31,423 nucleotides of DNA from CAZNYG01 sp964577205 (GCA_964577205.1 CAZNYG010000018.1:1-31423), one strand, 5' to 3'. Numbered from the stretch's first letter, positions 15,070 through 22,792 are shown. Program-made: numbers and translations. The notes: generated from the sequence alone by a model not told the origin.

Positions 15070-15112
15070 TTCACATACATTAAGTATTGTCGATGTGAAG
15101 GCAATATGTCAA
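15070..15112 (-). promoter_or_regulatory. merR promoter with overlapping inverted-repeat operator
   Basis: Minus-strand TTGACA (15107-15112) and AATACT (15083-15088) are 18 bp apart, or 19 bp if ATACTT is the -10, close to the long spacing that MerR activators use. A perfect 7-bp inverted repeat, TTCACAT at 15093-15099 (minus) with ATGTGAA at 15070-15076 (minus), 16 bp apart, is centred on the -10 box. This is a plausible operator for the encoded regulator. Confidence 0.65.
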
Positions 15113-15138
15113 GAGTTTACGCGGGCGGCAGCCGCGTT

Positions 15139-15774
15139 TTATTCCTGCCGCGCCGATCCGGCGCGCAGGCCCTGGATATGGCGCCACACGTACCAGGCGG
15201 CTCCGGCGACGAAGATGATGCCGATGGCGATATCGAATTTATGAAAATAGACTTTCAGCGAGTCCCAGTGTTCCCCCATGCGCACGCCTATCCAGGCGAG
15301 CCCCAGGCTCCAGAAGAACGATCCCACGAACGTGTAGAAAATGAACGTCGACATCCGCATGCGGGAGACGCCCGCGGGGAAAGCTATGAAAGTCCGGATC
15401 ACCGGCAGCAGGCGCGCCGCAAGTACCGTGATGTCGCCGTAACGTTTGAACCAGCGGTCAGCCATGTCGAGGTCATGGTGCGAAATAAGGATATACCTGC
15501 CGTATTTCTGTATCCAGGCGCGCCCGCCCCACGCGCCCGCGTAATAAGCGACAATGGACCCCAGAACGCACCCTGCGGCTCCCATGAGGGCGACCATCCA
15601 GAGGTTGAACACTCCTTTCGCCACCAGGTATCCCGAAAAAGGCAGGATGACTTCAGACGGCAGCGGTATACAGGCGCTTTCTATCGCCATAAGAAGAACG
15701 ACCCCCGCGTATCCCATGCGGGTAATGGTCCCGATAATGAACAGGGACAGAGCGCCGAGTACCTTTTCTATCAT
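15139..15774 (-). CDS. DedA-family membrane protein
   Basis: A 211-residue inner-membrane protein with the DedA/SNARE-associated fold: five or six hydrophobic segments, the re-entrant-loop motif ESACIPLPSEVILPFSG (about 33-49) and the second motif ARLLPVIRTFIAFPAG (about 120-135) with the conserved Arg residues. DedA proteins such as UptA flip undecaprenyl phosphate back across the membrane. AAGGAG eight bases before the ATG. It lies 12 bases after uppP on the same strand, so the pair probably acts together in lipid-carrier recycling; this role is inferred from context. Confidence 0.9.
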   Translation of the reverse strand: MIEKVLGALSLFIIGTITRMGYAGVVLLMAIESACIPLPSEVILPFSGYLVAKGVFNLWMVALMGAAGCVLGSIVAYYAGAWGGRAWIQKYGRYILISHHDLDMADRWFKRYGDITVLAARLLPVIRTFIAFPAGVSRMRMSTFIFYTFVGSFFWSLGLAWIGVRMGEHWDSLKVYFHKFDIAIGIIFVAGAAWYVWRHIQGLRAGSARQE

Positions 15775-15786
15775 TGTTAAGGCTCC

Positions 15787-16590
15787 TTATCTTGAAAAGT
15801 AGTACAGCAAAAGGATGCCGCCGAAGATAATCCGGTACCAGGCGAACGAAACGAAGCTGTGCCCGGACACGAAACGGATTAGCCACCGCACCACCCAGAG
15901 AGCCGAAAAGAATGCCGAGACGAATCCCGCCGCCAGCAGTATCCCGTCGCCCGCGGTCATCGTGGAAACTCCTTTTGAAAGATCGTACACCGTCGCGGCA
16001 AGCATCGTGGGAATGGCGAGAAAAAAAGAGAATTCGGTGGCGGCGGTGCGGGACATGCCCGCCATCACTCCTCCCATGATGGTCGCGCCGGAACGCGATA
16101 CGCCGGGGAACAGAGCGAGTATCTGCGCCAAACCGACCGCCAGCGCCTGTTTCGCCGGCGTGCCTTCCATGTCTTCGACCGACACGGTGCGTTTGCCTCT
16201 CTCTATCAGAAGGATCATTATGCCGCCGGCCACCAGCGCCATCGCCACCGTCACGGGAGTAAAAAGGTAGAGCTTGATGAATTTGTGCACCGCTAACCCG
16301 ACGATAGCCGCGGGAAAGAAAGCGATCATCACTGCCGCGAAAAACCGCCGCGCCGCGTTATCCGAAGGAAGGCGTTTTACCAGTGACAGTATTTTCCCGC
16401 GGTATATCCATACCACGGCAAGGATAGCGCCCAGCTGGATGAAGATCTCGAAGGTCTTCGCGAATTCGCCGGTAAAACCGATGAATTCTCCGGCAAGAAT
16501 GAGATGCCCGGTCGACGAGATCGGCAAAAACTCCGTGAGTCCTTCGACAACTCCCATGAAGAGAGCTTTCACAAGCAGCAGGGGGGGCAT
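15787..16590 (-). CDS. uppP: Undecaprenyl-diphosphatase
   Basis: Dephosphorylates undecaprenyl pyrophosphate (C55-PP) to regenerate the lipid carrier for peptidoglycan and surface polysaccharide. The 267-residue integral membrane protein has both family signatures: EGLTEFLPISSTGH (about 16-29) and PGVSRSGATI (about 162-171), with about eight membrane helices. AAAGGA seven bases before the ATG. It lies four bases after the DUF1646 gene and 12 bases before dedA, so the three are likely one transcript. UppP loss typically raises bacitracin sensitivity. Confidence 0.96.
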   Translation of the reverse strand: MPPLLLVKALFMGVVEGLTEFLPISSTGHLILAGEFIGFTGEFAKTFEIFIQLGAILAVVWIYRGKILSLVKRLPSDNAARRFFAAVMIAFFPAAIVGLAVHKFIKLYLFTPVTVAMALVAGGIMILLIERGKRTVSVEDMEGTPAKQALAVGLAQILALFPGVSRSGATIMGGVMAGMSRTAATEFSFFLAIPTMLAATVYDLSKGVSTMTAGDGILLAAGFVSAFFSALWVVRWLIRFVSGHSFVSFAWYRIIFGGILLLYYFSR

Positions 16591-16594
16591 TGGA

Positions 16595-17653
16595 TTATCC
16601 TTTCACCAGAAAAACAACGAAATACAGGGCCATTAAAGCAAACCCGAATGGAATGCCAAAACGGGCCCATGCCTTGCTGGAAATATTCAAACGCCCGGCG
16701 CAGATGATATTCGGTATATTCCCCGGTATCAGCATGCCGCCCGCGATAAGCAGGCCGACCAGCGCCATCTGTATCTGCGGCAAAGTCATCTTCGGGCTGA
16801 TCTCCGCCGCGGTCAGCGTAGCGTTGTCCATCACCGCGGAAAGCGAGTTGATCCAGTACAGCGCCGCGCTGGGAAGATGGATGATGTATTGGTCGATGAT
16901 CGGTTTGAAACCCGTTCCCAGCAGAACAAGCGCAATGATGAAAACATATACTTTCGCGGCGCAGATGAAAATATCCACCAGTTTTTCCGGTTCTTTATCT
17001 TTCAGTCCCGTGTCCCGTTTCCCCACTCTTTTGCCGGGATTGATCATGGCTCCGATGATGCCGATGCCGAAAATGCCGGGAATGACGAACGCGCCGAGAT
17101 GCCGCAGAAGGAATAAGAAATCCGCGTTATACGGCTCTCCCCGCAGTTTTGCGACCGCGATCGTTGAAAGGGGCTCGCCGACAGGCGTAAGAGCGGCGCC
17201 CAGGCCGATCGCGAAGCATCCAAGTATGACGAGTCGCGTCTCGTAAACCCTGTCGCATTTCAGCGCGCTCACGATCTCCACCAGAAGAAGCGACGCCATG
17301 ATCGCGGTAATGACGCTTGAAATCAGGCCCAGCGCTGCCACCAGGAAGAAACCGAAAAGGCGTGTTCCCAACGCCTTTTCAACCGACACGATCGCCTTAG
17401 TGATACGGTTCTTGAAAGCGAACACCATCAGGCCGACTCCCATGACGGCCGCGGTGATCATGACCGGCTCGGTCAACGCTTCATGAATAAGCGCATACGA
17501 CCAGGCAGGGCCGCTTCCCCACGCGTGCACGCAGCTGACCGAGGCGACGCCCATGACAAAAAGAAAGGCTTCCAGATTCTTTTCGACGTAATGTACCGTG
17601 ATCGGAAGAATGAGGACAAGAAGGACGATGGCGACGAGGCTGAAGGTTAACAT
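16595..17653 (-). CDS. DUF1646-type putative cation antiporter / permease
   Basis: A 352-residue, highly hydrophobic protein with about ten membrane segments. Glycine-rich stretches such as GLGAALTPVGEPLSTIAVAKL, and MDNATLTAAEISP in the second half, resemble the ion-transporter superfamily (NhaD/ArsB/CitMHS-like) and the DUF1646 family. The substrate is unknown; sodium/proton exchange is a guess from that superfamily. No strong Shine-Dalgarno is seen before the ATG at 17651-17653. The 41-bp spacer to metF carries a heptamer run (17663-17690). It is coupled to uppP by a four-base gap. Confidence 0.7.
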   Translation of the reverse strand: MLTFSLVAIVLLVLILPITVHYVEKNLEAFLFVMGVASVSCVHAWGSGPAWSYALIHEALTEPVMITAAVMGVGLMVFAFKNRITKAIVSVEKALGTRLFGFFLVAALGLISSVITAIMASLLLVEIVSALKCDRVYETRLVILGCFAIGLGAALTPVGEPLSTIAVAKLRGEPYNADFLFLLRHLGAFVIPGIFGIGIIGAMINPGKRVGKRDTGLKDKEPEKLVDIFICAAKVYVFIIALVLLGTGFKPIIDQYIIHLPSAALYWINSLSAVMDNATLTAAEISPKMTLPQIQMALVGLLIAGGMLIPGNIPNIICAGRLNISSKAWARFGIPFGFALMALYFVVFLVKG

Positions 17654-17662
17654 ATAAAGATC

Positions 17663-17690
17663 TCAAATCACGAATTTGAAATTTGCAATG
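17663..17690. repeat. Heptamer run, single arm (element E)
   Basis: Four gapless 7-mers TCAAATC, ACGAATT, TGAAATT, TGCAATG fill most of the 41-bp spacer between metF and the DUF1646 gene. CAAAT and ATTTG within it could form a small hairpin. There is no second arm, so it may be a half-element of the type seen at the other four sites. Confidence 0.5.
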
Positions 17691-17694
17691 CTTT

Positions 17695-18558
17695 CTATCC
17701 CACTCTTTCCAGTATGCGGGGAATGTGTTCTTCCATGCCTATGGCCATGATATGCACGCCGTCGGCGAACGTCTTCAGTTCGCGGATGGTCTCCGCGCAT
17801 ATGCTGATCCCTTCTTCCAGGGGATCCGGCGCCGTCTCTATGCGCCGGGCGATCGCGTCGGGGATCGAGACCCCGGGCAATCCCCGGAGAAATCCGAGGA
17901 ACGCGGCCGATTTGATCAATGTGACGCCCGGGAAAACCCTGGCCGGTATATGGCGTACTTTTTCGTGGAACGAACGGTACACCGCCGCGTCAAAAACCGT
18001 CTGCGTCTGAAAGAACTCCGCGCCCGCGGCCGCCTTCTTTTCCATCATCAGTACCTGCAGCTCGGCCGGCACGACGGTAGGATTTACCACCGCGCCGAGG
18101 CAGTATTTCGGCACGCCGTTCAGCTTTTTCCCTGCCAGGTCCGTGCCGGATTCCAACAGTTTCGCCGTGGCCAGCAGCTGTACCGGATCAAGATCGTAAA
18201 CGCCGCGGATCGTCTTGTATTCCCCCGCCTCGGGATGATCGCCGCTCAAAATGAGGATGTTCTCGATGCCGAGCACATAAGCGCTCAGAAGGTCAGACTG
18301 AAGAGCTATGCGGTTCCTGTCCCTGCACGTCATCTGCAGGATGGGCTGATACCCCCGCTCACGCAGGAGCCTGCAAACCGCCATCGAACCAAGGCGCATG
18401 GACGCGCGCTGATTATCCGTGATATTGATCGCGTCCACCAGAGGGCCGATCATATCGGCGCGGCGCAGCAGGGAGCCGGTATCCGTTCCTTTCGGGGGGA
18501 ACAGTTCCGCGGTAATGGTGAATTTCTTTTTATGGAAAATATCGCAAAGGCCGGGCAT
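17695..18558 (-). CDS. metF: Methylenetetrahydrofolate reductase, MetF subunit
   Basis: Reduces 5,10-methylene-THF to 5-methyl-THF using FAD. The 287-residue TIM-barrel is the usual length of bacterial MetF. Visible are the N-terminal AELFPPKGTD (active-site Glu region), NITDNQRASMRLGS, LQMTCRDRNRIAL, the flavin/folate stretch LILSGDHP and PVQLL, and the substrate-binding GAEFFQTQTVFD. The ATG follows metV with one base between, and GGAGATAG overlaps the metV stop. The pairing with metV indicates the MetVF type, found in Wood-Ljungdahl acetogens and related anaerobes. Confidence 0.93.
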   Translation of the reverse strand: MPGLCDIFHKKKFTITAELFPPKGTDTGSLLRRADMIGPLVDAINITDNQRASMRLGSMAVCRLLRERGYQPILQMTCRDRNRIALQSDLLSAYVLGIENILILSGDHPEAGEYKTIRGVYDLDPVQLLATAKLLESGTDLAGKKLNGVPKYCLGAVVNPTVVPAELQVLMMEKKAAAGAEFFQTQTVFDAAVYRSFHEKVRHIPARVFPGVTLIKSAAFLGFLRGLPGVSIPDAIARRIETAPDPLEEGISICAETIRELKTFADGVHIMAIGMEEHIPRILERVG

Positions 18559-18559
18559 G

Positions 18560-19201
18560 CTATCTCCGGGGGCGGTTCACTGCGCGGGGCTTGATGAATG
18601 TCCTCGGGGGGACGTACCGCGCGGACAGTTCTTTCTCGCGCCCCTGCTTTTTCAACCGTTCGTATATCAACAGCCACGCGCAATCGCGCTGGGGATCCGA
18701 CTCGCATTTTCCGTTGATCTGGCCGCCGCAGGGCCCGTTCATAAGCCGTTTGGCGCACCGGGTGACCGGGCAGATGCCGCCCGTTGTCGCAAGGACGCAT
18801 TCCCCGCAGGTGGAACACCATTCATGGAACATTCCGATGCGTTCGGTGACCCCGACGAAAACGGGGTTCAGCCCCGGAACGGTTTTTTGAGCAATGTTGT
18901 CCGCGACCGCCTGAACGCCCGCGCCGCACGCGAGAACCAGCACCGCGTCCGACGAATGCACTTCCGCGAGACGGGCAAGATCTTTTTTGACGATGCGCAG
19001 GTCGCACGGCGTGTCCAGCACGACAGAACCCGTGACCTCTTTTCCCGCGGACGCGAGCTGCTGAACGGCGGCGGCGGCCGCTTCCGTGCCTCCGGTCTGG
19101 CACTTCGTGGCGCACGCGGCGCAGCCGACGACAAAAACCCGCCGGGCGGCGGCAAGGCTTTGGATGATCTCTTCCCAGGGTTTTGCGGTAGTTATGATCA
19201 T
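18560..19201 (-). CDS. metV: MetV: cysteine-rich partner of MetF
   Basis: A 213-residue protein of the methylene-THF reductase C-terminal (MetV) family, which binds Zn or Fe-S and partners MetF as a heteromer. Cysteines are clustered: GCAACATKCQ near residues 26-34, and a dense C-terminal set (CSTCGEC, GICPVTRC, NGPCGGQ, GKCESDPQRDC). The N-terminus is a Rossmann-like fold (RRVFVVGC). Start: the ATG overlaps the pth stop by four bases (ATGA), implying coupling. Its order pth-metV-metF places C1 metabolism in the same unit as translation genes. Confidence 0.88.
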   Translation of the reverse strand: MIITTAKPWEEIIQSLAAARRVFVVGCAACATKCQTGGTEAAAAAVQQLASAGKEVTGSVVLDTPCDLRIVKKDLARLAEVHSSDAVLVLACGAGVQAVADNIAQKTVPGLNPVFVGVTERIGMFHEWCSTCGECVLATTGGICPVTRCAKRLMNGPCGGQINGKCESDPQRDCAWLLIYERLKKQGREKELSARYVPPRTFIKPRAVNRPRR

Positions 19202-19770
19202 GGATTGCGGGACGGCATGCGGGACATGGTTCTTTCCAGTCCCTGTTCCTCGATGGAAGTTATGACGTCAACTGCATCTTCTATTGCGCGTTCGACGACG
19301 GTATGCTCGGGATGAGTGAACGGGGACAGTACATAATCCGCGGGCGGAACACAGGGAGGGACGGGCCCGATACCAAGGCGCAGCCGCGGGACCTCCGCGG
19401 TGCCCATGTGCTGGATAACGGAGGAAAGGCCGTTATGCCCGCCGCCGGAACCGCCGCGGCGCAGGCGAAGCGCGCCGAGCGGCAACGAAAAATCATCAAG
19501 AACGATAAGCGCCTGTCCGGGTTCCACGCGGTAATATCCCGTGAACTGCCGGACGGGCCCCCCCGCATTGTTCATGAACGTCTGCGGTTTTATGAGCCTC
19601 AGGCCGCGTTCATTGTCGTCTGCGACTTCAGCCACGCCGTTCCATCGGCGCCATGACAGGCCCCGCCGCCCGGCCAGAAGGTCGAGCACTCTGAACCCGA
19701 CATTGTGGCGGGTAGCGGCATAAGCGCCGCCGGGATTTCCCAATCCTGCCACGACCAGTATGTCAGCCAT
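19198..19770 (-). CDS. pth: Peptidyl-tRNA hydrolase
   Basis: Cleaves peptidyl-tRNA released from stalled ribosomes. The 190-residue length is typical. Catalytic and binding residues are visible: Asn in GLGNPG, the catalytic His in TRHNVGF, FMNNAG for the tRNA-binding Asn, the Asp in VLDDFSLPLG, and GGGHNGLSS. The gene follows rplY by 18 bases, the same order as ctc-spoVC in Bacillus. Its stop overlaps the metV start as ATGA. Confidence 0.97.
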   Translation of the reverse strand: MADILVVAGLGNPGGAYAATRHNVGFRVLDLLAGRRGLSWRRWNGVAEVADDNERGLRLIKPQTFMNNAGGPVRQFTGYYRVEPGQALIVLDDFSLPLGALRLRRGGSGGGHNGLSSVIQHMGTAEVPRLRLGIGPVPPCVPPADYVLSPFTHPEHTVVERAIEDAVDVITSIEEQGLERTMSRMPSRNP

Positions 19771-19788
19771 AGAGTAGAGGCCGTATCG

Positions 19789-20490
19789 TTATTTCTTTCC
19801 CGCTTTCGGAGCTTCGGCCTTTTTCTCACCGGCCGCCGCATCGGCGCCTTCTTCCTTCTTGCCCTTGCTGATGACTTCAGGCTCCGCGGCTCCGGCCGCG
19901 ACGGCTTCAGTTCCGGGAGCGGGAGCTTCTTCGATCACGGACGGCGCCACGATATTGATGACGATCGTGTCCGGGTCCGCGAGGTAATCCACGTCCTTGA
20001 TCTTCGGAAGGTCCTTCACCGAAATACCGTCACCGATCTCAAGAGCCGAAACATCGGCATTGACCGCCTGAGGAATGTCGCCCGGCAGACAGCTGACTTT
20101 CAGCTCGCGTATGATATGTTCAAGGATACCGCCGGAAAGTTTGACGCCCGGGGCTATGCCCAGAATATGCACCGGCACGTTCACTTCGATCTTTTCCTTC
20201 ATCGATATCGCCTGGAAATCGATGTGGATCGGGCGCTGGGTCAGGACATCGCGCTGAATATCCTTTACGATTGCCGTTTTACTCATGTCGCCGAACTTAA
20301 GGGTGACCAGGACGTTAGCGCCTCCCGACGCCAGCATCTCGCCGAAACTTTTTTCTACGACCGACAGGGCGAGGGGTTTTTCGCTGTGGCCGTAAAACAC
20401 GCCGGGGACCCTGCCTCCCGCGCGAACCGTTTTCAAAAGGCGTTTGGCGGATGTGTCCCGTACCTGAGCTTCAAGAACCATTTCTTTCAT
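19789..20490 (-). CDS. rplY: 50S ribosomal protein L25 / general stress protein Ctc
   Basis: Binds 5S rRNA. The 233-residue long (TL5/CTC) form has an N-terminal L25 domain (about 1-90; KRLLKTVRAGGRVPGVFYG, then HIDFQAI) and a C-terminal beta domain (about 95-185), plus an Ala/Glu/Lys-rich low-complexity tail of about 45 residues. GGAGG eight bases before the ATG. It sits between prs and pth exactly as in Bacillus (prs-ctc-spoVC). Confidence 0.95.
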   Translation of the reverse strand: MKEMVLEAQVRDTSAKRLLKTVRAGGRVPGVFYGHSEKPLALSVVEKSFGEMLASGGANVLVTLKFGDMSKTAIVKDIQRDVLTQRPIHIDFQAISMKEKIEVNVPVHILGIAPGVKLSGGILEHIIRELKVSCLPGDIPQAVNADVSALEIGDGISVKDLPKIKDVDYLADPDTIVINIVAPSVIEEAPAPGTEAVAAGAAEPEVISKGKKEEGADAAAGEKKAEAPKAGKK

Positions 20491-20519
20491 GATATATTCC
20501 TCCGGTTTTTATGCGCGCG

Positions 20520-21452
20520 TTACACGAACAGGGCGCTGACTGATTCGTCGTTATAGATGCGTTTTATGGCCTCTGCCAGGAGCGCCGCGATGGAAAGCAC
20601 GACGATCTTGTCCGTCTTCTTTCCGTTCACGGGGATCGAATCCGTGATGATGAGCTCTTCCAGCGGGGACTCTTCGATGCGCTGTATGGCGGCGCCGGAC
20701 AGCACCCCGTGAGACGCCGCGGCCAGCACCCGGGAGGCCCCGCCTTTTTCTTTGATAGCCGCCGCGACCTTGGTCAGCGTTCCAGCCGTATCCACAAGAT
20801 CGTCGAGGATTATCGCGGTCTTTCCCTTGACGTCGCCGATGATGTTCATGATGGCCGCTTCGTTCGGACGTGGACGCCGCTTGTCGACAATAGCAAGGTC
20901 GGCGTTCAGGTGCTTGGCGAACGCGCGGGCGCGTTCCACGCCTCCGGCGTCCGGCGATACTACGATAAGGTCCTTGAAATTCTTTTCGCGGAAATACTTA
21001 AGGAAGACCGGCGTCCCGTAAAGATGGTCTACCGGGATATCAAAAAAGCCCTGGATCTGGCCCGCGTGCAGGTCCATGGCCAGTACCCTGTTGACGCCCG
21101 ACGCAACGATCAGATTGGCCACGAGTTTAGCGGAAATGGGGACCCTGGGCTCGGCTTTCCGGTCCTGCCGCCCGTATCCGTAATACGGGATCACGGCGGT
21201 GATGCGCCGCGCGGAAGAGCGCCGCAGGGCATCGCTGATGATCAACAGCTCCATGATATTCTCGTTGACCGGATAGCAGGTCGGCTGGACGACGAAACAA
21301 TCGGCCCCGCGCACGTTGTCTTCCACTTTAACCTGTATCTCACCGTCGCTGAAATGAGTGATCTGCGCCTTGCACAAAGACACCCCCAGGTCTTTGACGA
21401 TCGCCTCGGCGAGAGGCCTGTTTGCGTTACCCGCGATGATCTTGAGTTCCAT
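20520..21452 (-). CDS. prs: Ribose-phosphate pyrophosphokinase (PRPP synthetase)
   Basis: Makes PRPP from ribose-5-phosphate and ATP for nucleotide and histidine synthesis. The 310-residue class I enzyme shows FSDGEIQVK, the flexible-loop region YYGYGRQDRK, the cation-binding LAMDLHAGQIQGFF, DKRRPRPNEA, and the PRPP loop ILDDLVDTAGTL. Two adjacent ATGs exist; I chose the second (21450-21452) because GAGG is then six bases upstream rather than three. The leader to glmU is 114 bp and carries a 9-bp hairpin (21469-21505). Confidence 0.97.
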   Translation of the reverse strand: MELKIIAGNANRPLAEAIVKDLGVSLCKAQITHFSDGEIQVKVEDNVRGADCFVVQPTCYPVNENIMELLIISDALRRSSARRITAVIPYYGYGRQDRKAEPRVPISAKLVANLIVASGVNRVLAMDLHAGQIQGFFDIPVDHLYGTPVFLKYFREKNFKDLIVVSPDAGGVERARAFAKHLNADLAIVDKRRPRPNEAAIMNIIGDVKGKTAIILDDLVDTAGTLTKVAAAIKEKGGASRVLAAASHGVLSGAAIQRIEESPLEELIITDSIPVNGKKTDKIVVLSIAALLAEAIKRIYNDESVSALFV

Positions 21453-21468
21453 CATTATCCTCTTTCCC

Positions 21469-21505
21469 GGAACGCATCAAGCGTAAGGTGCTATTCATGC
21501 GTTCC
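21469..21505 (-). promoter_or_regulatory. Leader hairpin upstream of prs
   Basis: GGAACGCAT and ATGCGTTCC (21469-21477 with 21497-21505) form a perfect 9-bp stem with a 19-base loop, ending a few bases before the prs ribosome binding site. It may affect prs translation or mRNA stability, or be a processing site. No T run follows, so it is not an intrinsic terminator. Confidence 0.45.
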
Positions 21506-21566
21506 GTGTAAGGAGAAACAAGTTTCCCCTCAAACCCTTTCTTTAAAATTCAGAATAAACGGCATC

Positions 21567-22637
21567 TCATTTTGTCTGCTTCTTTTTCGGCCTGGCGACC
21601 TGGCCTTCCCGCGCAATGGCCGGCACGCTGCCGGGACGAAGATGAGAGAACGGGCCGACCTTGATGCCGGCAGCCGTTTCGGACTCGATGACATGGGACG
21701 CGCGGACCTCGGTGTTGTCCCCGATGCGCGAATCGAGGATATAGGATGACGGCCCGATGACGCAGCCCGCGCCGATCTCGGTCCGGCCCTCGATGACGGT
21801 CCCGGGATAAATTATCGTGTCCTGCCCGACGCGGACGTCCGCCCCCACGTACGTCGCGCGCGGATCGATGATCGTCACCCCGTCGCGCATAAGCGCGTCC
21901 AGCACCCGCGCCCGGACCACCGCTTCGGCCGCGGCCAGGTCTCTGCGGGTATTGACCCCCATTATCTCTTCAGCGGTCACCGCGTTGCACGCGCCGGTCT
22001 TCTTTTTCATGTTGTTGAGGATCCCGATTACGTCAGTGAGGTAGTATTCTTTCTTGACGTTATTCGGCGAGATCTTTTTCAACGCTTTCCACAGGAGCGG
22101 GCTCTTGAAACAGTAAATACCGCTGTTTATCTCCCTGATCGCGCGCTGCTCCGGGACGGCGTCTTTTTCTTCGACGATACCCTGTACACGTCCATCGGGA
22201 AAGCGGACGATACGCCCGTACCCGAAGGGATCCTCGAAATCCGCAGAAAGAACGGTCGCATCGTTGCGATGCGAACGGTGAAAGGCGATGAACGCGCGAA
22301 GCGTATCGCCCTTGATGAGCGGCGTATCGCCGCACAGTACCAGGACGTCCCCCTGAAAGTTCTTAAGCTGTTTCCCCGCCTGAATGAGGGCATGCCCGGA
22401 ACCGCGCTGCTCCTTCTGCCATACGAAAGAGATCTTTTCCGCGCCCAGCTCTTCCATGACCTGTTCGCGCTTATGTCCGACGATCAGAGTAACTGCCGAT
22501 GGTTTCGTTTCGGCCACGGCGGAAAGCACCCAGCGGACCAGTGGTTTCCCGGCCAGATGATGAAGCACTTTTGACCGGGACGATCTCATCCTGGTACCTT
22601 CACCCGCTGCAAGAATGACTACGGCAAGTTTACTCAT
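21567..22637 (-). CDS. glmU: GlmU-type uridyltransferase with internally deleted acetyltransferase domain
   Basis: GlmU makes UDP-N-acetylglucosamine: the N-terminal domain adds UMP to GlcNAc-1-phosphate, and the C-terminal left-handed beta-helix acetylates GlcN-1-phosphate. The uridyltransferase half is intact (LAAGEGTRMRS, SKVLHHLAGKP, QRGSGHA, LCGDTPLI, GYGRIVR, GVNTRRDLA). The product has 356 residues rather than about 455. After the beta-helix repeats to VGPFSHLRPGS, where homologues continue for about 90 residues with the acetyltransferase active-site His, Tyr, Asn and Lys, the sequence jumps to VPAIAREGQVARPKKK, which resembles the extreme C-terminal tail of full-length GlmU. The join is near 21624-21629. 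No other frame restores the missing part. Start MSKLAVV chosen; GAGG lies 11 bases upstream, weak. Confidence 0.88.
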   Translation of the reverse strand: MSKLAVVILAAGEGTRMRSSRSKVLHHLAGKPLVRWVLSAVAETKPSAVTLIVGHKREQVMEELGAEKISFVWQKEQRGSGHALIQAGKQLKNFQGDVLVLCGDTPLIKGDTLRAFIAFHRSHRNDATVLSADFEDPFGYGRIVRFPDGRVQGIVEEKDAVPEQRAIREINSGIYCFKSPLLWKALKKISPNNVKKEYYLTDVIGILNNMKKKTGACNAVTAEEIMGVNTRRDLAAAEAVVRARVLDALMRDGVTIIDPRATYVGADVRVGQDTIIYPGTVIEGRTEIGAGCVIGPSSYILDSRIGDNTEVRASHVIESETAAGIKVGPFSHLRPGSVPAIAREGQVARPKKKQTK

Positions 22638-22727
22638 GTATCGAACGGCCTCGCTTTTCAGGGCAAAAAAGAACAATTGGATGCGCCTTCAGGCGACACC
22701 CAAATGATCTGGAGTAACTATTTGTGC

Positions 22728-22792
22728 TGCTCTATTCTCCTGTTTCTCCGCGACGACACATTAAAATATCAGAGCAATAGAGCAACAGAGCA
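22728..22792. repeat. Inverted octamer-array element (element C)
   Basis: Right arm 22769-22792, read on the minus strand, is TGCTCTGT, TGCTCTAT, TGCTCTGA. Left arm 22728-22751, read on the plus strand, is TGCTCTAT, TCTCCTGT, TTCTCCGC. Both arms are gapless, in inverted orientation, with a 17-bp centre. The left arm is more degenerate than the right. The element lies between tRNA-Gln and glmU. Confidence 0.65.

Noticed and set aside
21567..21650. Frameshift as the cause of the short GlmU
   Set aside because: I read the other two frames after HLRPGS; neither restores the acetyltransferase repeats, and only a short spacer remains before prs, so deletion fits better.
20709..21749. 346-codon plus-strand reading frame opposite prs and glmU
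   Set aside because: Crosses two well-supported genes and their spacer, with no recognisable product.
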